Notes under the pieces: model-generated | The model's database searches: none | Told to the model about the DNA's origin: nothing | Seen by the model: only the letters and a program-made list of their open reading frames with translations | Made by a program: the position numbers and the translations under genes | Origin: Micromonospora rosaria | GTDB taxonomy: Bacteria; Actinomycetota; Actinomycetes; Mycobacteriales; Micromonosporaceae | Direction: 5' to 3' | Length of the DNA stretch: 61,203 nt | NCBI RefSeq assembly: GCF_001567585.1 | Contig: NZ_LRQV01000028.1 | Location: 1-61,203, forward strand | Part shown: piece by piece, positions 15,685 to 27,656 of the stretch | Numbering within the stretch: position 1 is the stretch's first letter | Layout: every line of letters starts with the position of its first letter

Positions 15685-17817
15685 TCACAGGCGCGAGCAC
15701 TGGTTGAACTTCGGACCCGACACCGAGTTGGCGACCTCCAGGTTGACCGGCGTCGTGGCGTTGCCGGAGCAGCCCAGCGGGCCGTTGACGGTGTTGCCGG
15801 CCACCAGGGCAGCCGCACCCTGGGTGTTCAGCACGTCGACCGGGCCGCTCACCTTGTTGCCGACCACGTTCACCGGGCCGGTGGTGCCGACGACCCGGAC
15901 CGGGCCGTTGACGGTGTTGCCGCCGAGGAAGACACCGGCGGCGCCGGTGACGTCGATCGGGCCGTTGACCGAGGTGCCGGTCATGATCAGGGTGGCACCC
16001 GGCTGGACCCGCAGCGGGCCGCGCAGGGTGGCGCCGTCGATGCAGTTCACGCCGGTCAGCGTCAGCGGACCGTTGTGCGTACCGGTGCGGGTCGGCATCA
16101 CCCGCTCGCCGGCGACCAGGCCCTCGACGGCCTGCCCGTCGAGCAGCAGGGGCACCAGACCCCGCTCGGGCTGGGCCAGCGGGACCAGGTAGCCGTCGGC
16201 GAGCTTGATCACCTTCCAGCCGTGCGCGGCGAGCCGCTGGGCCACGGTGGTGCGCTGGCCGGCGGGGCCGTCGGTGCGCTCACCGTGGTACTGCTCCTCG
16301 GTCAGCTTGTACGCGCACGGCGGCTGCTGGAGGATCCGCTCGGGGGTGGGAGCGTCCAGCGGCGGCGGGGTCTCGCCCGGGTGCGGGGCCGGGTAGGCCT
16401 CGATCGGACGGGAGCCCCGGAAGACGATCCGGCCGGTGTTGGTCGACTGGAAGGTGATCGCCTCCGCGCGGGCCGTGGTGATGGCCTTGGTGTTCGCCCC
16501 GTGGTACTGCAGGAACTGGTTGAAGGTCCACAGCGCCGAGTAGGTCTTCCGCCGACGGTTGTTGGCGGTGTTGCTCTCGTCCGGGCGGGTCGGGCCACCG
16601 GAGCTGCGCAGCTCCAGCAGCGAGTTGACCACGTTCTTCAGGCCCAGGGTGTTGCGCAGGATGGTTTCCTCACCCAGGCCGACGCTGGCGCCGGTGCAGC
16701 CGTACGGGCAGGCCCACCAGCCGTCCTTGGCGCCCTGGCTGTACATGTGGCCTTCGATCATGTTCTGCGACTCGTCGAAGATCCCCTGCGCCACGTTCTG
16801 GTGGCGCGGCGGCAGCATCGGCAGGTCACCGGTGTTGGCGTTGCCGTACTCGTGGCCGTCGTAGCCGGCGATCGGCCGGTAGTCGCGCACCATCTCGACG
16901 AAGGCGCGGGTCTCCGGCTGACGGATCAGGGAGTAGTCCCGGTTCAGGTCCTGACCGGTGGAGTTGCCCCGAGCGCCGGTGGCCCGGCCGTCCCCGTTGA
17001 GGGTCGGCAGGATCAGCATGGTGGTCTTCGACAGCAGGTCGAGGGTCTTGGCGTCGTCGGTGAAGGCGAGCTGCCGCGCCATGATCAGGCAGGCCTCGCG
17101 GTCACCCGGCTCGTTGCCGTGGACGTTGCAGTTGACCAGCAGGGGGTTCGTCGCGGCCACCGCCTCCGGGGTCGCCGGGGGAGTGGGGTAGCCGACGACG
17201 AACATGTTGATCGGCCGGTTCTGGATGGTCCGGCCGATCTCCACCACCCGGACCCGCTCGCTCAGCTCGTCGACCGCCTGGGTGTAGGCGTACTCGTTGA
17301 CGTCGCTGGTGTACTGGGCGCCCAGGGTGTTCTCCCACTGGGTGCGCAGGTTCTGGCCCGGGGTGTCCGGGTCGCCCCAGTGGGCGTTGGTGAGGCCGGC
17401 GACCGGCGTCGAGTACGGCTGGGCCTCGCTGCCGACGCGGGCACGGACCCGCCACTGGAACCGGTTGCCCGGGGCGAACCCGGCGTCGGCGAAGGTGGGC
17501 TCGGAGTTGTTGATCTGGCGGTTCGGACGCCACACGCCCGTGATCACCGCCGTACCGGTGGCCGTGCCGTCCTCGGCGACCGGGGTCCGCTCGATCTGGT
17601 AGTCGGTGGCCCCGTCGACCGGGGTCCACGACAGCGTCGCGTACCCGTCGCCCTGGACGACCGCGAGGCCCTGAACCTGGTTGGGCTCCGCCTGGGCGGC
17701 GGCACCCGCCGGTTCGGCCTGGGCCTGCGCCGGCGCCATGGTCGCCGCGAGGGTGGCGGCGAGCAGCGCGGAGAGCACACCTGCCCTGGTCCGTCTGTAT
17801 CTCAAAGGGATCTCCAA
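15685..17817 (-). CDS. secreted M14 zinc carboxypeptidase with FnIII and C-terminal beta repeats
   Basis: 710 aa. Signal peptide 1-34 ending in AQAQA. Residues 45-140 are a fibronectin-III-like domain. The M14 peptidase domain covers about 160-450: zinc ligands His233 and Glu236 in NVHGNEPGD, substrate-binding Asn292/Arg293 in LNRDY, and the third zinc ligand probably His322 in DGHEYGN. The last 130 residues carry at least six imperfect repeats of the type V-N/S-GP followed by a hydrophobic strand, suggesting a small beta-helix or solenoid. It probably trims peptides outside the cell. An OmpR-type operator-like pair (17887-17905) lies about 70 nt upstream, next to an orphan response regulator gene. 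Confidence 0.9.
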   Translation of the reverse strand: MEIPLRYRRTRAGVLSALLAATLAATMAPAQAQAEPAGAAAQAEPNQVQGLAVVQGDGYATLSWTPVDGATDYQIERTPVAEDGTATGTAVITGVWRPNRQINNSEPTFADAGFAPGNRFQWRVRARVGSEAQPYSTPVAGLTNAHWGDPDTPGQNLRTQWENTLGAQYTSDVNEYAYTQAVDELSERVRVVEIGRTIQNRPINMFVVGYPTPPATPEAVAATNPLLVNCNVHGNEPGDREACLIMARQLAFTDDAKTLDLLSKTTMLILPTLNGDGRATGARGNSTGQDLNRDYSLIRQPETRAFVEMVRDYRPIAGYDGHEYGNANTGDLPMLPPRHQNVAQGIFDESQNMIEGHMYSQGAKDGWWACPYGCTGASVGLGEETILRNTLGLKNVVNSLLELRSSGGPTRPDESNTANNRRRKTYSALWTFNQFLQYHGANTKAITTARAEAITFQSTNTGRIVFRGSRPIEAYPAPHPGETPPPLDAPTPERILQQPPCAYKLTEEQYHGERTDGPAGQRTTVAQRLAAHGWKVIKLADGYLVPLAQPERGLVPLLLDGQAVEGLVAGERVMPTRTGTHNGPLTLTGVNCIDGATLRGPLRVQPGATLIMTGTSVNGPIDVTGAAGVFLGGNTVNGPVRVVGTTGPVNVVGNKVSGPVDVLNTQGAAALVAGNTVNGPLGCSGNATTPVNLEVANSVSGPKFNQCSRL

Positions 17818-17882
17818 ACAGGAGGGGATGGCTGGGGTGCCCCCAGCGAACCGGCAGCCGGCCCGGCGCGGGCCCCCGGCCT

Positions 17883-17911
17883 GCGAATCTTGAGGATCAT
17901 CTGAGATTCGC
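17883..17911 (-). promoter_or_regulatory. candidate OmpR-family operator upstream of the M14 gene
   Basis: Two copies of ATCT(T)GAG at 17887-17894 and 17899-17905 end exactly 11 bp apart, the phasing used by PhoB/OmpR-type dimers. They sit within an inverted repeat GCGAATCT (17883-17890) / AGATTCGC (17904-17911). The site lies between the orphan regulator gene and the M14 gene start. Confidence 0.45.
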
Positions 17912-17956
17912 GCCCTGTTCGCCGGTCCGTGGTGGCGCGGTCGGCGACACCCGGTC

Positions 17957-18613
17957 TCAGCCCGTGCGCAGCCGGTAGCCGACGCCGCGGACCGTCTCCA
18001 CCAGGCCGGCGTCGTCGAGCTTGCCGCGCAGCGCCGCGACGTGCACGTCGAGGGTGTGCCGGGTGGTCCAGGTGGTCTGCCAGACGTCCAGTTGCAGCCG
18101 GTCCCGGGGCACCACGGTGCCGGCCTGCCGGGCCAGGGCGACCAGCAGGTCGAACTCCTTGCGGGCCAGGCTGACCTCCCGGTCGGCGACCCAGACCCGC
18201 CGGGCGTTGACGTCGATGCGCAGGGTGCCGACCTGCAACGCGGCGGTCGTGCGGGCGGCCCGCGCCGCCCGTCGCATCACCGCCTCGATGCGCGCCTGCA
18301 ACTCCACCATCGAGAACGGCTTCACCACGTAGTCGTCGGCTCCGGCGCGCAGTCCGGCCACCCGGTCCCACTCCTCGGCGCGGGCGGTCACCGCGATGAT
18401 GGCGACGTTCTCGTCCTGCTGGCGGATGCGCCGGCACACCTCCAGGCCGTCCCGGTCGGGCAGGGTGAGGTCGAGCAGGATGAGGTCGACCGGGTCCGCC
18501 GCGACCGCCTCCGCGGCCGTCATCGCCTGGATGACCTCGTGCCCACGTCGGCGCAGCGCCGCGCAGAGGGCGGACGCGACACGCAGGTCGTCCTCAACCA
18601 GAAGAACCCGCAC
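17957..18613 (-). CDS. orphan OmpR/PhoB-family response regulator
   Basis: 218 aa, GTG start at the beginning of the receiver (MRVLLVEDD). Acidic pair Asp8/Asp9, phospho-acceptor Asp48 in LILLDLTLPDRDG, Lys in YVVKPF. Winged-helix domain about 125-217, with DVHVAALRGKL and GVGYRL at the end. No histidine kinase gene is adjacent, so the partner is encoded elsewhere. It precedes the M14 carboxypeptidase gene on the same strand with a 139-bp gap that contains direct repeats suited to this protein family, so control of that gene is plausible. The 256-bp region upstream (18614-18869) shows nothing I recognise. Confidence 0.92.
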   Translation of the reverse strand: MRVLLVEDDLRVASALCAALRRRGHEVIQAMTAAEAVAADPVDLILLDLTLPDRDGLEVCRRIRQQDENVAIIAVTARAEEWDRVAGLRAGADDYVVKPFSMVELQARIEAVMRRAARAARTTAALQVGTLRIDVNARRVWVADREVSLARKEFDLLVALARQAGTVVPRDRLQLDVWQTTWTTRHTLDVHVAALRGKLDDAGLVETVRGVGYRLRTG

Positions 18614-18869
18614 CCACGTCCCCCTCGGCTCCGGCCCGGACCTGCTGCGAGTCTGGCCGATCAGCAGGGCCCTGACCAGGGCGGACGGAAGATCGTGACC
18701 GCAACATGACCTGCATCGACGCGGCTACGGCGAGGGGTCGCACGGGTGATCGGTGGCCGGGTGACGCCGGCCGGGCGGGTGGTGGCGCGATCCCGCCCGG
18801 CTGCCCGGCGTCCTCCCGGCGGGCGGCGGCCCCGGGGCGGTGGTGACCGGTCCCGGGCCGCCGCCGGTG

Positions 18870-20276
18870 TCAGCGCAGCCCGGCGGCGACGAGCAGGTTG
18901 CCCGCAGGGATCGGGGCCCGGTCGTGCCCGCGCGCCATCCGTACCTCGGCGCGGGCGGCGGTGAAGGCGGTGTCCCCGGCGATGGCGGTCGCGTACGCGG
19001 TCGCCGTGCGGTGCGCGATCGCCGACCAGCCGTACTGCTCGTGCACCATGGCGCGGGCCCGGCGGGCCAGGGCGCGGGCCCGCTCGGTGTCCGACAGCAG
19101 CGCGTGCACCGCCTCGGTGAGCCCGTCGGGGTCCTGCGGGGCGAAGGTCATCCCGGTCACGCCCGGCTCGACGATCTCGGCCAGTCCGCCGGTGGCCGCG
19201 ACGGCGAGCGGAGCGCCGGCGGCGGCGCCCTCCAGGGCCACCATGCCGAACGGCTCGTAGATGCTCGGCACCGCGAAGCAGTCCGAGGCGGCCATCACCG
19301 CCGGCAGGTCGGTGCCGCCGAGGAAGCCCGGCATGCTCACCGCGGCACCGAGGCCGAGGCGGTGCACGTCCGCCTCCAGTTCCGCCCGGTACGGCCCGTC
19401 CCCGGCGATCACCACGCGCAGCCCCGGGTGGCGTTCCCGCAGCCGGGGCAGGCCGGCGAGGAGGTGCTGCACGCCCTTCTCGTAGACCAGCCGGCCGACG
19501 AAGGTGACCAGCGGCCCGTCCCCGGCGAACCGGGCGCGGGCCGAGGTGACCGCCGAGGTCGGCACCCGCCACCGGTGCGGCTCGACCCCGTTGGGCACCA
19601 CGTCCACCCGCTCGGCCGGCACGTCGAACAACGCCCCCACCTCGTCGCGCATGTACCCGGAGCAGACGATCACCCGGCCGGACTCGGCGGCCAGCCACTG
19701 CTCGACGCCGTGGATGGTGCGGTTCATCTCCTCGGGCAGCCAGCCCTGGTGCCGCCCGGCCTCGGTGGCGTGGATGGTGCTGACCAGCGGGATGTCCAGG
19801 TGGTCCCGCAGCGTCATCGCGGTGTGGGCGACGAGCCAGTCGTGGGCGTGGATGACGTCGTAGGTGCCGGTGTCGGCGGCGCGTAGGGCGGCGCGGGTGA
19901 GGGTGTGGTTGAAGGCCATGGTCCAGGCGAGGAGGCTGCTGGTGGCCAGGGGGAAGGTGACGGGGTCCTCGGCGGCGCGGAGGATGCGGACGCCGTCGGC
20001 GTACTCCTCGTGGGGTGCGCCGTCGGTGTGGCGGGTGACGACGGTGACGTCGTGGCCGGCGGCGGCGAGGGCGACGGAGAGGGCGTGGACGTGGCGGCCG
20101 AGTCCGCCGACGAGCACCGGCGGGTACTCCCAGGACAGCATCAGGATGCGGCGCCGGCGCCCGGCCCCGCCCGAGCCGGCCGGCTGCTGCGGGACCTGGT
20201 GGCGGGAGGTCGGGGTGGGCCGGCAGGTCCGGTCCATCGGGGGTGCGAGGTGCTCGCCGACCCGCAAGGTCGTCAC
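18870..20276 (-). CDS. family 4 glycosyltransferase, Rv3032-like alpha-1,4-glucosyltransferase
   Basis: 468 aa from GTG 20276, chosen for the ACGGAG site 6-10 nt upstream. Two-domain GT-B fold: the N-terminal ILMLSWEYPPVLVGGLGRH closely resembles mycobacterial Rv3032, the glucosyltransferase that elongates methylglucose lipopolysaccharide and contributes to glycogen. The C-terminal domain has VTFVGRLVYEKGVQ and PSIYEPFGMVALEGAAAG with the donor-binding E-x7-E motif. It is divergent from the glgX-treY-treZ operon, supporting a role in alpha-glucan metabolism. A gpgS gene, for the primer of methylglucose polysaccharides in mycobacteria, lies 25 kb away in this window. Exact acceptor is inferred. 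Confidence 0.85.
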   Translation of the reverse strand: MTTLRVGEHLAPPMDRTCRPTPTSRHQVPQQPAGSGGAGRRRRILMLSWEYPPVLVGGLGRHVHALSVALAAAGHDVTVVTRHTDGAPHEEYADGVRILRAAEDPVTFPLATSSLLAWTMAFNHTLTRAALRAADTGTYDVIHAHDWLVAHTAMTLRDHLDIPLVSTIHATEAGRHQGWLPEEMNRTIHGVEQWLAAESGRVIVCSGYMRDEVGALFDVPAERVDVVPNGVEPHRWRVPTSAVTSARARFAGDGPLVTFVGRLVYEKGVQHLLAGLPRLRERHPGLRVVIAGDGPYRAELEADVHRLGLGAAVSMPGFLGGTDLPAVMAASDCFAVPSIYEPFGMVALEGAAAGAPLAVAATGGLAEIVEPGVTGMTFAPQDPDGLTEAVHALLSDTERARALARRARAMVHEQYGWSAIAHRTATAYATAIAGDTAFTAARAEVRMARGHDRAPIPAGNLLVAAGLR

Positions 20277-20581
20277 ATCGGTCTCCGTCCGTGCAGGGTG
20301 GTGTGCGCCGACGTGGTCGCCGGCGGAACAGGTGGTGGAGGGGTGGCGCAGGGCCGATCGGGAGACGCGCGACGCGCTCCCGCGAACAGGAAAAGGCATC
20401 CCGGGGGATAGCGCATCCCGGACGGGCCGAAGGTGACGGACGACACCTTCCGGGGGCGGACGGGTGGATTTCGCCCCGCCGCCGGAGCGGGTGGATTGGC
20501 GCACGGCGGTGGGGGGCATAACCGGCGTGCGTTCCGGCGGTCTGCGCCGGGCGCTTCGAGACATGGGCCTGAAGGAGCGAC
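20277..20581. other. 305-bp divergent promoter region between glucosyltransferase and glgX
   Basis: No gene seen. It must hold the promoters of the minus-strand glucosyltransferase and plus-strand glgX operon. I find no SigB/SigF-type motif and no clear -35/-10 pair. GGTGGATT occurs twice (20464-20471 and 20490-20497), separated by GC-rich DNA, which could be a regulator half-site pair. Confidence 0.35.
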
Positions 20582-22725
<2,144 letters not shown>

Positions 22726-22729
<4 letters not shown>

Positions 22730-25068
22730 GTCCGACCACCCCGCCCGACGCCACCGGCGCGCACCCGGCCGGCGGTCGGGTCGGCGCCACCTACCGGGTG
22801 CAGGTCCGCCCCGGTTTCGACCTGGACACCACCGCCGCCCTGACCGACTACCTGGCCGCCCTGGGCGTCACCCACCTGTACAGCGCGCCGCTGCTGACCG
22901 CCACCCCCGGCTCCGCGCACGGCTACGACGTGGTCGACCACCGGGCCGTCAACCCGGAGCTGGGCGGCGAGGCGGCCCGGGTCCGGCTGGTCCGGGCGCT
23001 GAGCGCCGCCGGGCTGGGGCTGGTGGTCGACATCGTGCCCAACCACGCCGGGGTGGCCCGACCGGCGGCCAACCCGGCCTGGTGGGACGTGCTGCGCCGG
23101 GGCCGCGACTCGGCGTACGCCCGGTGGTTCGACATCGACTGGGACCGGGGCCGGCTGCTGCTGCCGGTGCTCGCCGACGACCCGGACGCGCTGGCCGACC
23201 TCACGGTCGTCGACGGGGAACTGCGCTACCACGAGCACCGGTTCCCGATCGCCGACGGCACCGGCGGGGGCAGCCCCGCGCAGGTGCACGACCGGCAGCA
23301 CTACGAGCTGGTCTCCTGGCGGCGCGGCGACGCCGAGCTGACGTACCGTCGGTTCTTCGCCGTGTCCGACCTGGCCGGGCTGCGGGTGGAGGACCCGGAG
23401 GTCTTCGCCGCCACCCACGCCGAGGTGCTGCGCTGGGTGGCCGCCGGCGAGGTCGACGGCATCCGGGTCGACCACCCGGACGGGCTGCGCGACCCGGCCG
23501 ACTACCTGGCCCGGCTGCGCGCCGCCGCGCCCGGGGTCTGGCTGGTGGTGGAGAAGATCCTGGAGTACGGCGAGGAGCTGCCGGACTGGCCGGTCGACGG
23601 CACCACCGGCTACGACGCCCTCGCCCCGGTCTGCGGCCTCTTCGTCGACCCGGCGGCCGAGGGGCACTTCACCGCGCTGGACGCCCGGCTCACCGGGCGG
23701 CACACCTCCTGGCAGGACCTCACCCACCGCAGCAAGTGGGAGGCGGCCACCCGGCTGCTCGCCGCCGAGCTGACCCGGCTGGCCGCCCTGGTGCCCGAGG
23801 TGGAGCCCGCGCCGGCGCGGGCCGCCCTGGCCGAGCTGGCCGCCTGCTTCCCCGTCTACCGGGGGTACCCGCCGCACGGGGCCCGGCACCTGGCCGTCGC
23901 CCGCGCCGAGGCCGGCCGCCGCCGACCCGAGCTGACCGGGGCGCTGGACGCGGTCACCCGCCGGCTGCGCGACCCGGCCGACGAACTGGCCCGGCGTTTC
24001 CCGCAACTGACCGGCGCGGTGATGGCCAAGGGGGTGGAGGACACCGCCTACTACCGGTGGAGCCGGTTCGTCGCGCTCAACGAGGTCGGCGGCACCCCGG
24101 CCCACTTCGGGGTCACCCCGGCCGAGTTCCACCGGTTCGCCGCCGCCCGGCAGGCCCGCTGGCCGACGTCGATGACCACGCTCTCCACCCACGACACCAA
24201 ACGCGGCGAGGACGTGCGGGCCCGGCTGGCCGTCCTCGCCGAGCTGCCCCGGCGCTGGGCCGAGCGGGTCACCGCCTTCACCGCCGCCGCGCCGCTGCCC
24301 GACCCGGCCTTCGCGCACCTGCTCTGGCAGACCGCCGTGGGGGCCTGGCCGATCGACCGGGACCGGCTGCACGCGTACGTGACCAAGGCCGCCCGGGAGG
24401 CGTCGGTGGCCACCAGTTGGGCCGACCCCGACCCCGCGTTCGAGGACGCCCTGCACGCCGTGGTGGACCGGATGTACGACGACCCGGCGCTGCACGCCGA
24501 GCTGACCGCGTTCGCCGCCGAGATCACCCCGGCCGGCTGGTCCAACGCGCTGGGCCAGAAGCTGGTGCAGCTCGCCATGCCGGGGGTGCCGGACACCTAC
24601 CAGGGCACCGAGCTGTGGGACAACTCCCTGGTCGACCCGGACAACCGGCGGCCGGTCGACTTCGCGGCCCGCCGGGAGCTGCTGGCCCGCCTCGACGCCG
24701 GCTGGCTGCCGCCCGTGGACGCCGACGGGGCGGCGAAGCTGCTGGTGGTCTCCCGGACGCTGCGGCTGCGCCGGGAGCACCCGGAGCTGTTCACCGGGTA
24801 CCGGCCGGTGGCGGCGCACGGACCGGCCGGGGCGCACGCGGTCGCCTTCGACCGGGGCGGCGCCCTCGCCGTGGCCACCCGGCTGCCCCTGGGGCTGGCC
24901 CGCGCCGGTGGCTGGCGGGACACCTCCCTGGAACTGCCGGTTCACGAGATGACGGACCTGTTCACCGGGCGGGTCTACAGTGACCCGCGGGTGCCCGTCG
25001 CCGATCTGCTCGCCACCCTTCCCGTCGCACTGCTGGCGCCCGCCGAGTCCGTGGAGGCTGCCCGATGA
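22726..25068 (+). CDS. treY: maltooligosyltrehalose synthase
   Basis: 780 aa, start overlapping glgX by 4 nt. It rearranges the reducing-end alpha-1,4 bond of maltooligosaccharides to the alpha,alpha-1,1 bond of trehalose. GH13 motifs: TYRVQVRPGFDLD start, HLYSAPLLTATPGSAHGYDVVDH, LVVDIVPNHAGV, DGIRVDHPDGLRDP with the nucleophile Asp, and VVEKILEYGEELP with the acid/base Glu. STHDTKRGEDVRARL is typical of TreY. Length is normal for the family. The stop overlaps treZ as ATGA. Gly/Ala-rich insertions around residues 345-420 probably reflect GC bias. Confidence 0.96.
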
Positions 25069-26798
25069 CCGAGTTCAGCGTGTGGGCGCCGCAGGCCGCC
25101 CGGGTCCGGCTGCGGCTGCCCGGTACGGGTGACCGGGAGATGACCCGGGACCCGGACGGCTGGTGGCGGGAGGAGGTGCCCGAGGCGGGGCCGGGCACCG
25201 ACTACGCCTTCCTGCTCGGCGACGCCGACCAGCCCCTGCCCGACCCCCGCTCGCCCTGGCAGCCGGCGGGGGTGCACGGCCCCAGCCGGGTCTACGACCA
25301 CGCCGCGTACGCCTGGTCCGACCGCGGCTGGACCGGCCGGCACCTGCCCGGCAGCGTCCTGTACGAGCTGCACGTCGGCACCTTCACCCCGGAGGGCACC
25401 TTCGACGCCGCCGTCGACCGCCTCGACCACCTCGTCGAGCTGGGCGTGGACCTGATCGAACTGCTGCCGGTGAACGCCTTCAACGGCGAGTACAACTGGG
25501 GTTACGACGGCGTGTGCTGGTACGCCCCGCACGAGGCGTACGGCGGCCCGGACGGGCTCAAACGCCTGGTCGACGCCGCCCACGGCAAGGGGCTGGGGGT
25601 GATCCTCGACGTCGTCTACAACCATTTCGGGCCCTCCGGGGCCTACGCGCCGATGTTCGCGCCGTACCTCACCGAGCGGAGCAACACGTGGGGGCGCACG
25701 GTCAACCTCGACGGCCCGGACTCCGACGAGGTACGCCGCTACATCATCGACTCCGTGCTGATGTGGCTGCGCGACTACCACGTCGACGGCCTGCGGTTGG
25801 ACGCGGTGCACGCGATGCCGGACACCCGGGCGGTGCCGTTGCTGGAGGAGCTGGCCGTGGAGGTGGACACCCTCGCCACCCACCTGGGTCGGCCGCTGTC
25901 GCTGATCGCCGAGTCCGACCTCAACGACCCCCGCCTGATCACCCCCCGGGAGGCCGGCGGGCTCGGGCTGCACGCCCAGTGGAACGACGACGCCCACCAC
26001 GCCCTGCACACGCTGCTCACCGGGGAACGCCAGGGCTACTACGCCGACTTCGGCTCGCTGGAGGGGCTGGGTCAGGTCCTCACCGGGGGCTTCCTGCACA
26101 CCGGCACCCGGTCCAGCTTCCGTCACCGGGCGCACGGTCGCCCCCTGGACCGGCACCGCACCCCCGGGCACCGGCTGGTGGCCTACCTCCAGAACCACGA
26201 CCAGATCGGCAACCGGGCCACCGGGGACCGGATCTCGGCCACCCTCACCCCGGCCATGCTCCGGATCGGGGCGACCCTGCTCTTCACCGCCCCCTTCACC
26301 CCGATGCTCTTTATGGGGGAGGAGTGGGGGGCCACCACCCCCTGGCAGTTCTTCACCAGCCACCCGGAGCCGGAGTTGGCCCGGGCGGTGGCCACCGGCC
26401 GGCGTCGGGAGTTCGCCGAGCACGGCTGGCCGGCGGGGGAGGTGCCCGACCCCCAGGACCCGGCGACGTTCCTGCGGTCCCGGCTGGACTGGGCGGAGCT
26501 GGACAAGCCCGAGCACCGGGAGCTGTACGAGTTCCACCGCCGGCTGATCGCGCTGCGCAAGTCCCACCCCGACCTGTCCGACCCCCGGCTGGACACGGTC
26601 GACGTCCGGCACGGCGACCGGTTCGTGGTCGTCCGGCGGGGCCGGTGCCTGGTGGTGGCGAACCTGGCCGGCCGGGCCCAGCGGATCACGCTGCCCGGCG
26701 TGGTACGCCAGGTCCTGCTCGCCACCGGCGCCGGCGTCACGGTGATGCGCGACGGGGTGGTCCTGCCCGCCGAGACGGCCGCCGTGGTCGCGCTCTGA
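25065..26798 (+). CDS. treZ: malto-oligosyltrehalose trehalohydrolase
   Basis: 577 aa, start overlapping treY by 4 nt. It hydrolyses maltooligosyltrehalose to free trehalose. N-terminal FSVWAPQAARVRLRL is the CBM48 domain; the catalytic domain shows GVILDVVYNHFGPSG, DGLRLDAVHAM with the nucleophile Asp, IAESDLNDPR with the catalytic Glu, and YLQNHDQIGNR. Normal length and no break. Last gene of the glgX-treY-treZ operon; no clear hairpin was found in the 44 bp before the next gene. Trehalose serves as osmolyte or as precursor for envelope glycolipids. Confidence 0.96.
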   Translation: MTEFSVWAPQAARVRLRLPGTGDREMTRDPDGWWREEVPEAGPGTDYAFLLGDADQPLPDPRSPWQPAGVHGPSRVYDHAAYAWSDRGWTGRHLPGSVLYELHVGTFTPEGTFDAAVDRLDHLVELGVDLIELLPVNAFNGEYNWGYDGVCWYAPHEAYGGPDGLKRLVDAAHGKGLGVILDVVYNHFGPSGAYAPMFAPYLTERSNTWGRTVNLDGPDSDEVRRYIIDSVLMWLRDYHVDGLRLDAVHAMPDTRAVPLLEELAVEVDTLATHLGRPLSLIAESDLNDPRLITPREAGGLGLHAQWNDDAHHALHTLLTGERQGYYADFGSLEGLGQVLTGGFLHTGTRSSFRHRAHGRPLDRHRTPGHRLVAYLQNHDQIGNRATGDRISATLTPAMLRIGATLLFTAPFTPMLFMGEEWGATTPWQFFTSHPEPELARAVATGRRREFAEHGWPAGEVPDPQDPATFLRSRLDWAELDKPEHRELYEFHRRLIALRKSHPDLSDPRLDTVDVRHGDRFVVVRRGRCLVVANLAGRAQRITLPGVVRQVLLATGAGVTVMRDGVVLPAETAAVVAL

Positions 26799-26842
26799 CG
26801 GTGGCGGACCCGCGGCGAAAATCGGTGGACAGCGGGAGGAGC

Positions 26843-27598
26843 ATGGTGATCGTGAGCGATATCCGACAGGACGAGACCTGGGACGCCGAGACCGCCGCGC
26901 AGTACGACACACCGGGGATCGGCATGTTCGCGCCGGAGGTCCTCGACCCGACCGTCGACCGGCTCGCCGAGCTGGCGGCCGGCGGGCCGGCGCTGGAGTT
27001 CGCCGTCGGCACCGGGCGGGTGGCGGTGCCGCTGGCCGGCAGGGGCGTACCGGTCACCGGCATCGAACTGTCCGAGCCGATGATCGAGCGACTGCGCGCG
27101 AAGGTGGACGAGGCGACGATCCCGGTCGTCGTCGGGGACATGGCCACCGCCACCGCCCCCGGCGAGTACGCCCTGGTCTACCTGGTCTTCAACACCATCT
27201 CCAACCTGCTCACCCAGGCCGAGCAGGTCGCCTGCTTCCGCAACGCGGCCCGGCACCTCGCCCCCGGCGGCCGGTTCGTGATCGAGCTCTGGGTGCCCGA
27301 GCTGCGGGCGCTCCCGCCCGGCCGGGAGGCCACGGTCTGGCTGACCCAGCCCGGCTACATCGGTCTGGACACCTACGACCTGCTGCGCCAGCACGTCGTG
27401 TCGCACCACTTCCGGTTCGACGGCAGCCGGCAGGCCTCGTTGTTCCGCAGCCCGCACCGCTACGTCTGGCCGGCCGAGCTGGACCTGATGGGTCAGCTCG
27501 CCGGGTTCGAGCTGGAGAGCCGGCACGCCGACTGGGCCGGCGCCGAGTTCACCGCCGAGTCCCGCTCCCACGTGTCGGTCTACCGCCTCCCGGGGTAG
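26843..27598 (+). CDS. class I SAM-dependent methyltransferase
   Basis: 251 aa, ATG with GGGAGGA at 26834-26840. Methyltransferase_25-type domain: [16 protein letters not shown] (SAM motif I, about 51-66), Glu after strand 2 in [11 protein letters not shown], and [12 protein letters not shown] for motif IV. The Asp and Gly of the usual LDLGCGTG are replaced by Glu and Val, as in many actinobacterial members. The C-terminal half has [24 protein letters not shown], as in small-molecule methyltransferases of this group. It follows treZ in the same direction after 44 bp but has no evident link to trehalose. Substrate unknown. Confidence 0.85.
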   Translation: MVIVSDIRQDETWDAETAAQYDTPGIGMFAPEVLDPTVDRLAELAAGGPALEFAVGTGRVAVPLAGRGVPVTGIELSEPMIERLRAKVDEATIPVVVGDMATATAPGEYALVYLVFNTISNLLTQAEQVACFRNAARHLAPGGRFVIELWVPELRALPPGREATVWLTQPGYIGLDTYDLLRQHVVSHHFRFDGSRQASLFRSPHRYVWPAELDLMGQLAGFELESRHADWAGAEFTAESRSHVSVYRLPG

Positions 27599-27656
27599 CC
27601 TCCCGGGCCGGACGGCACCCTGCGACGGCCGGCCGGCCCACCGACGGAAGGACCAG

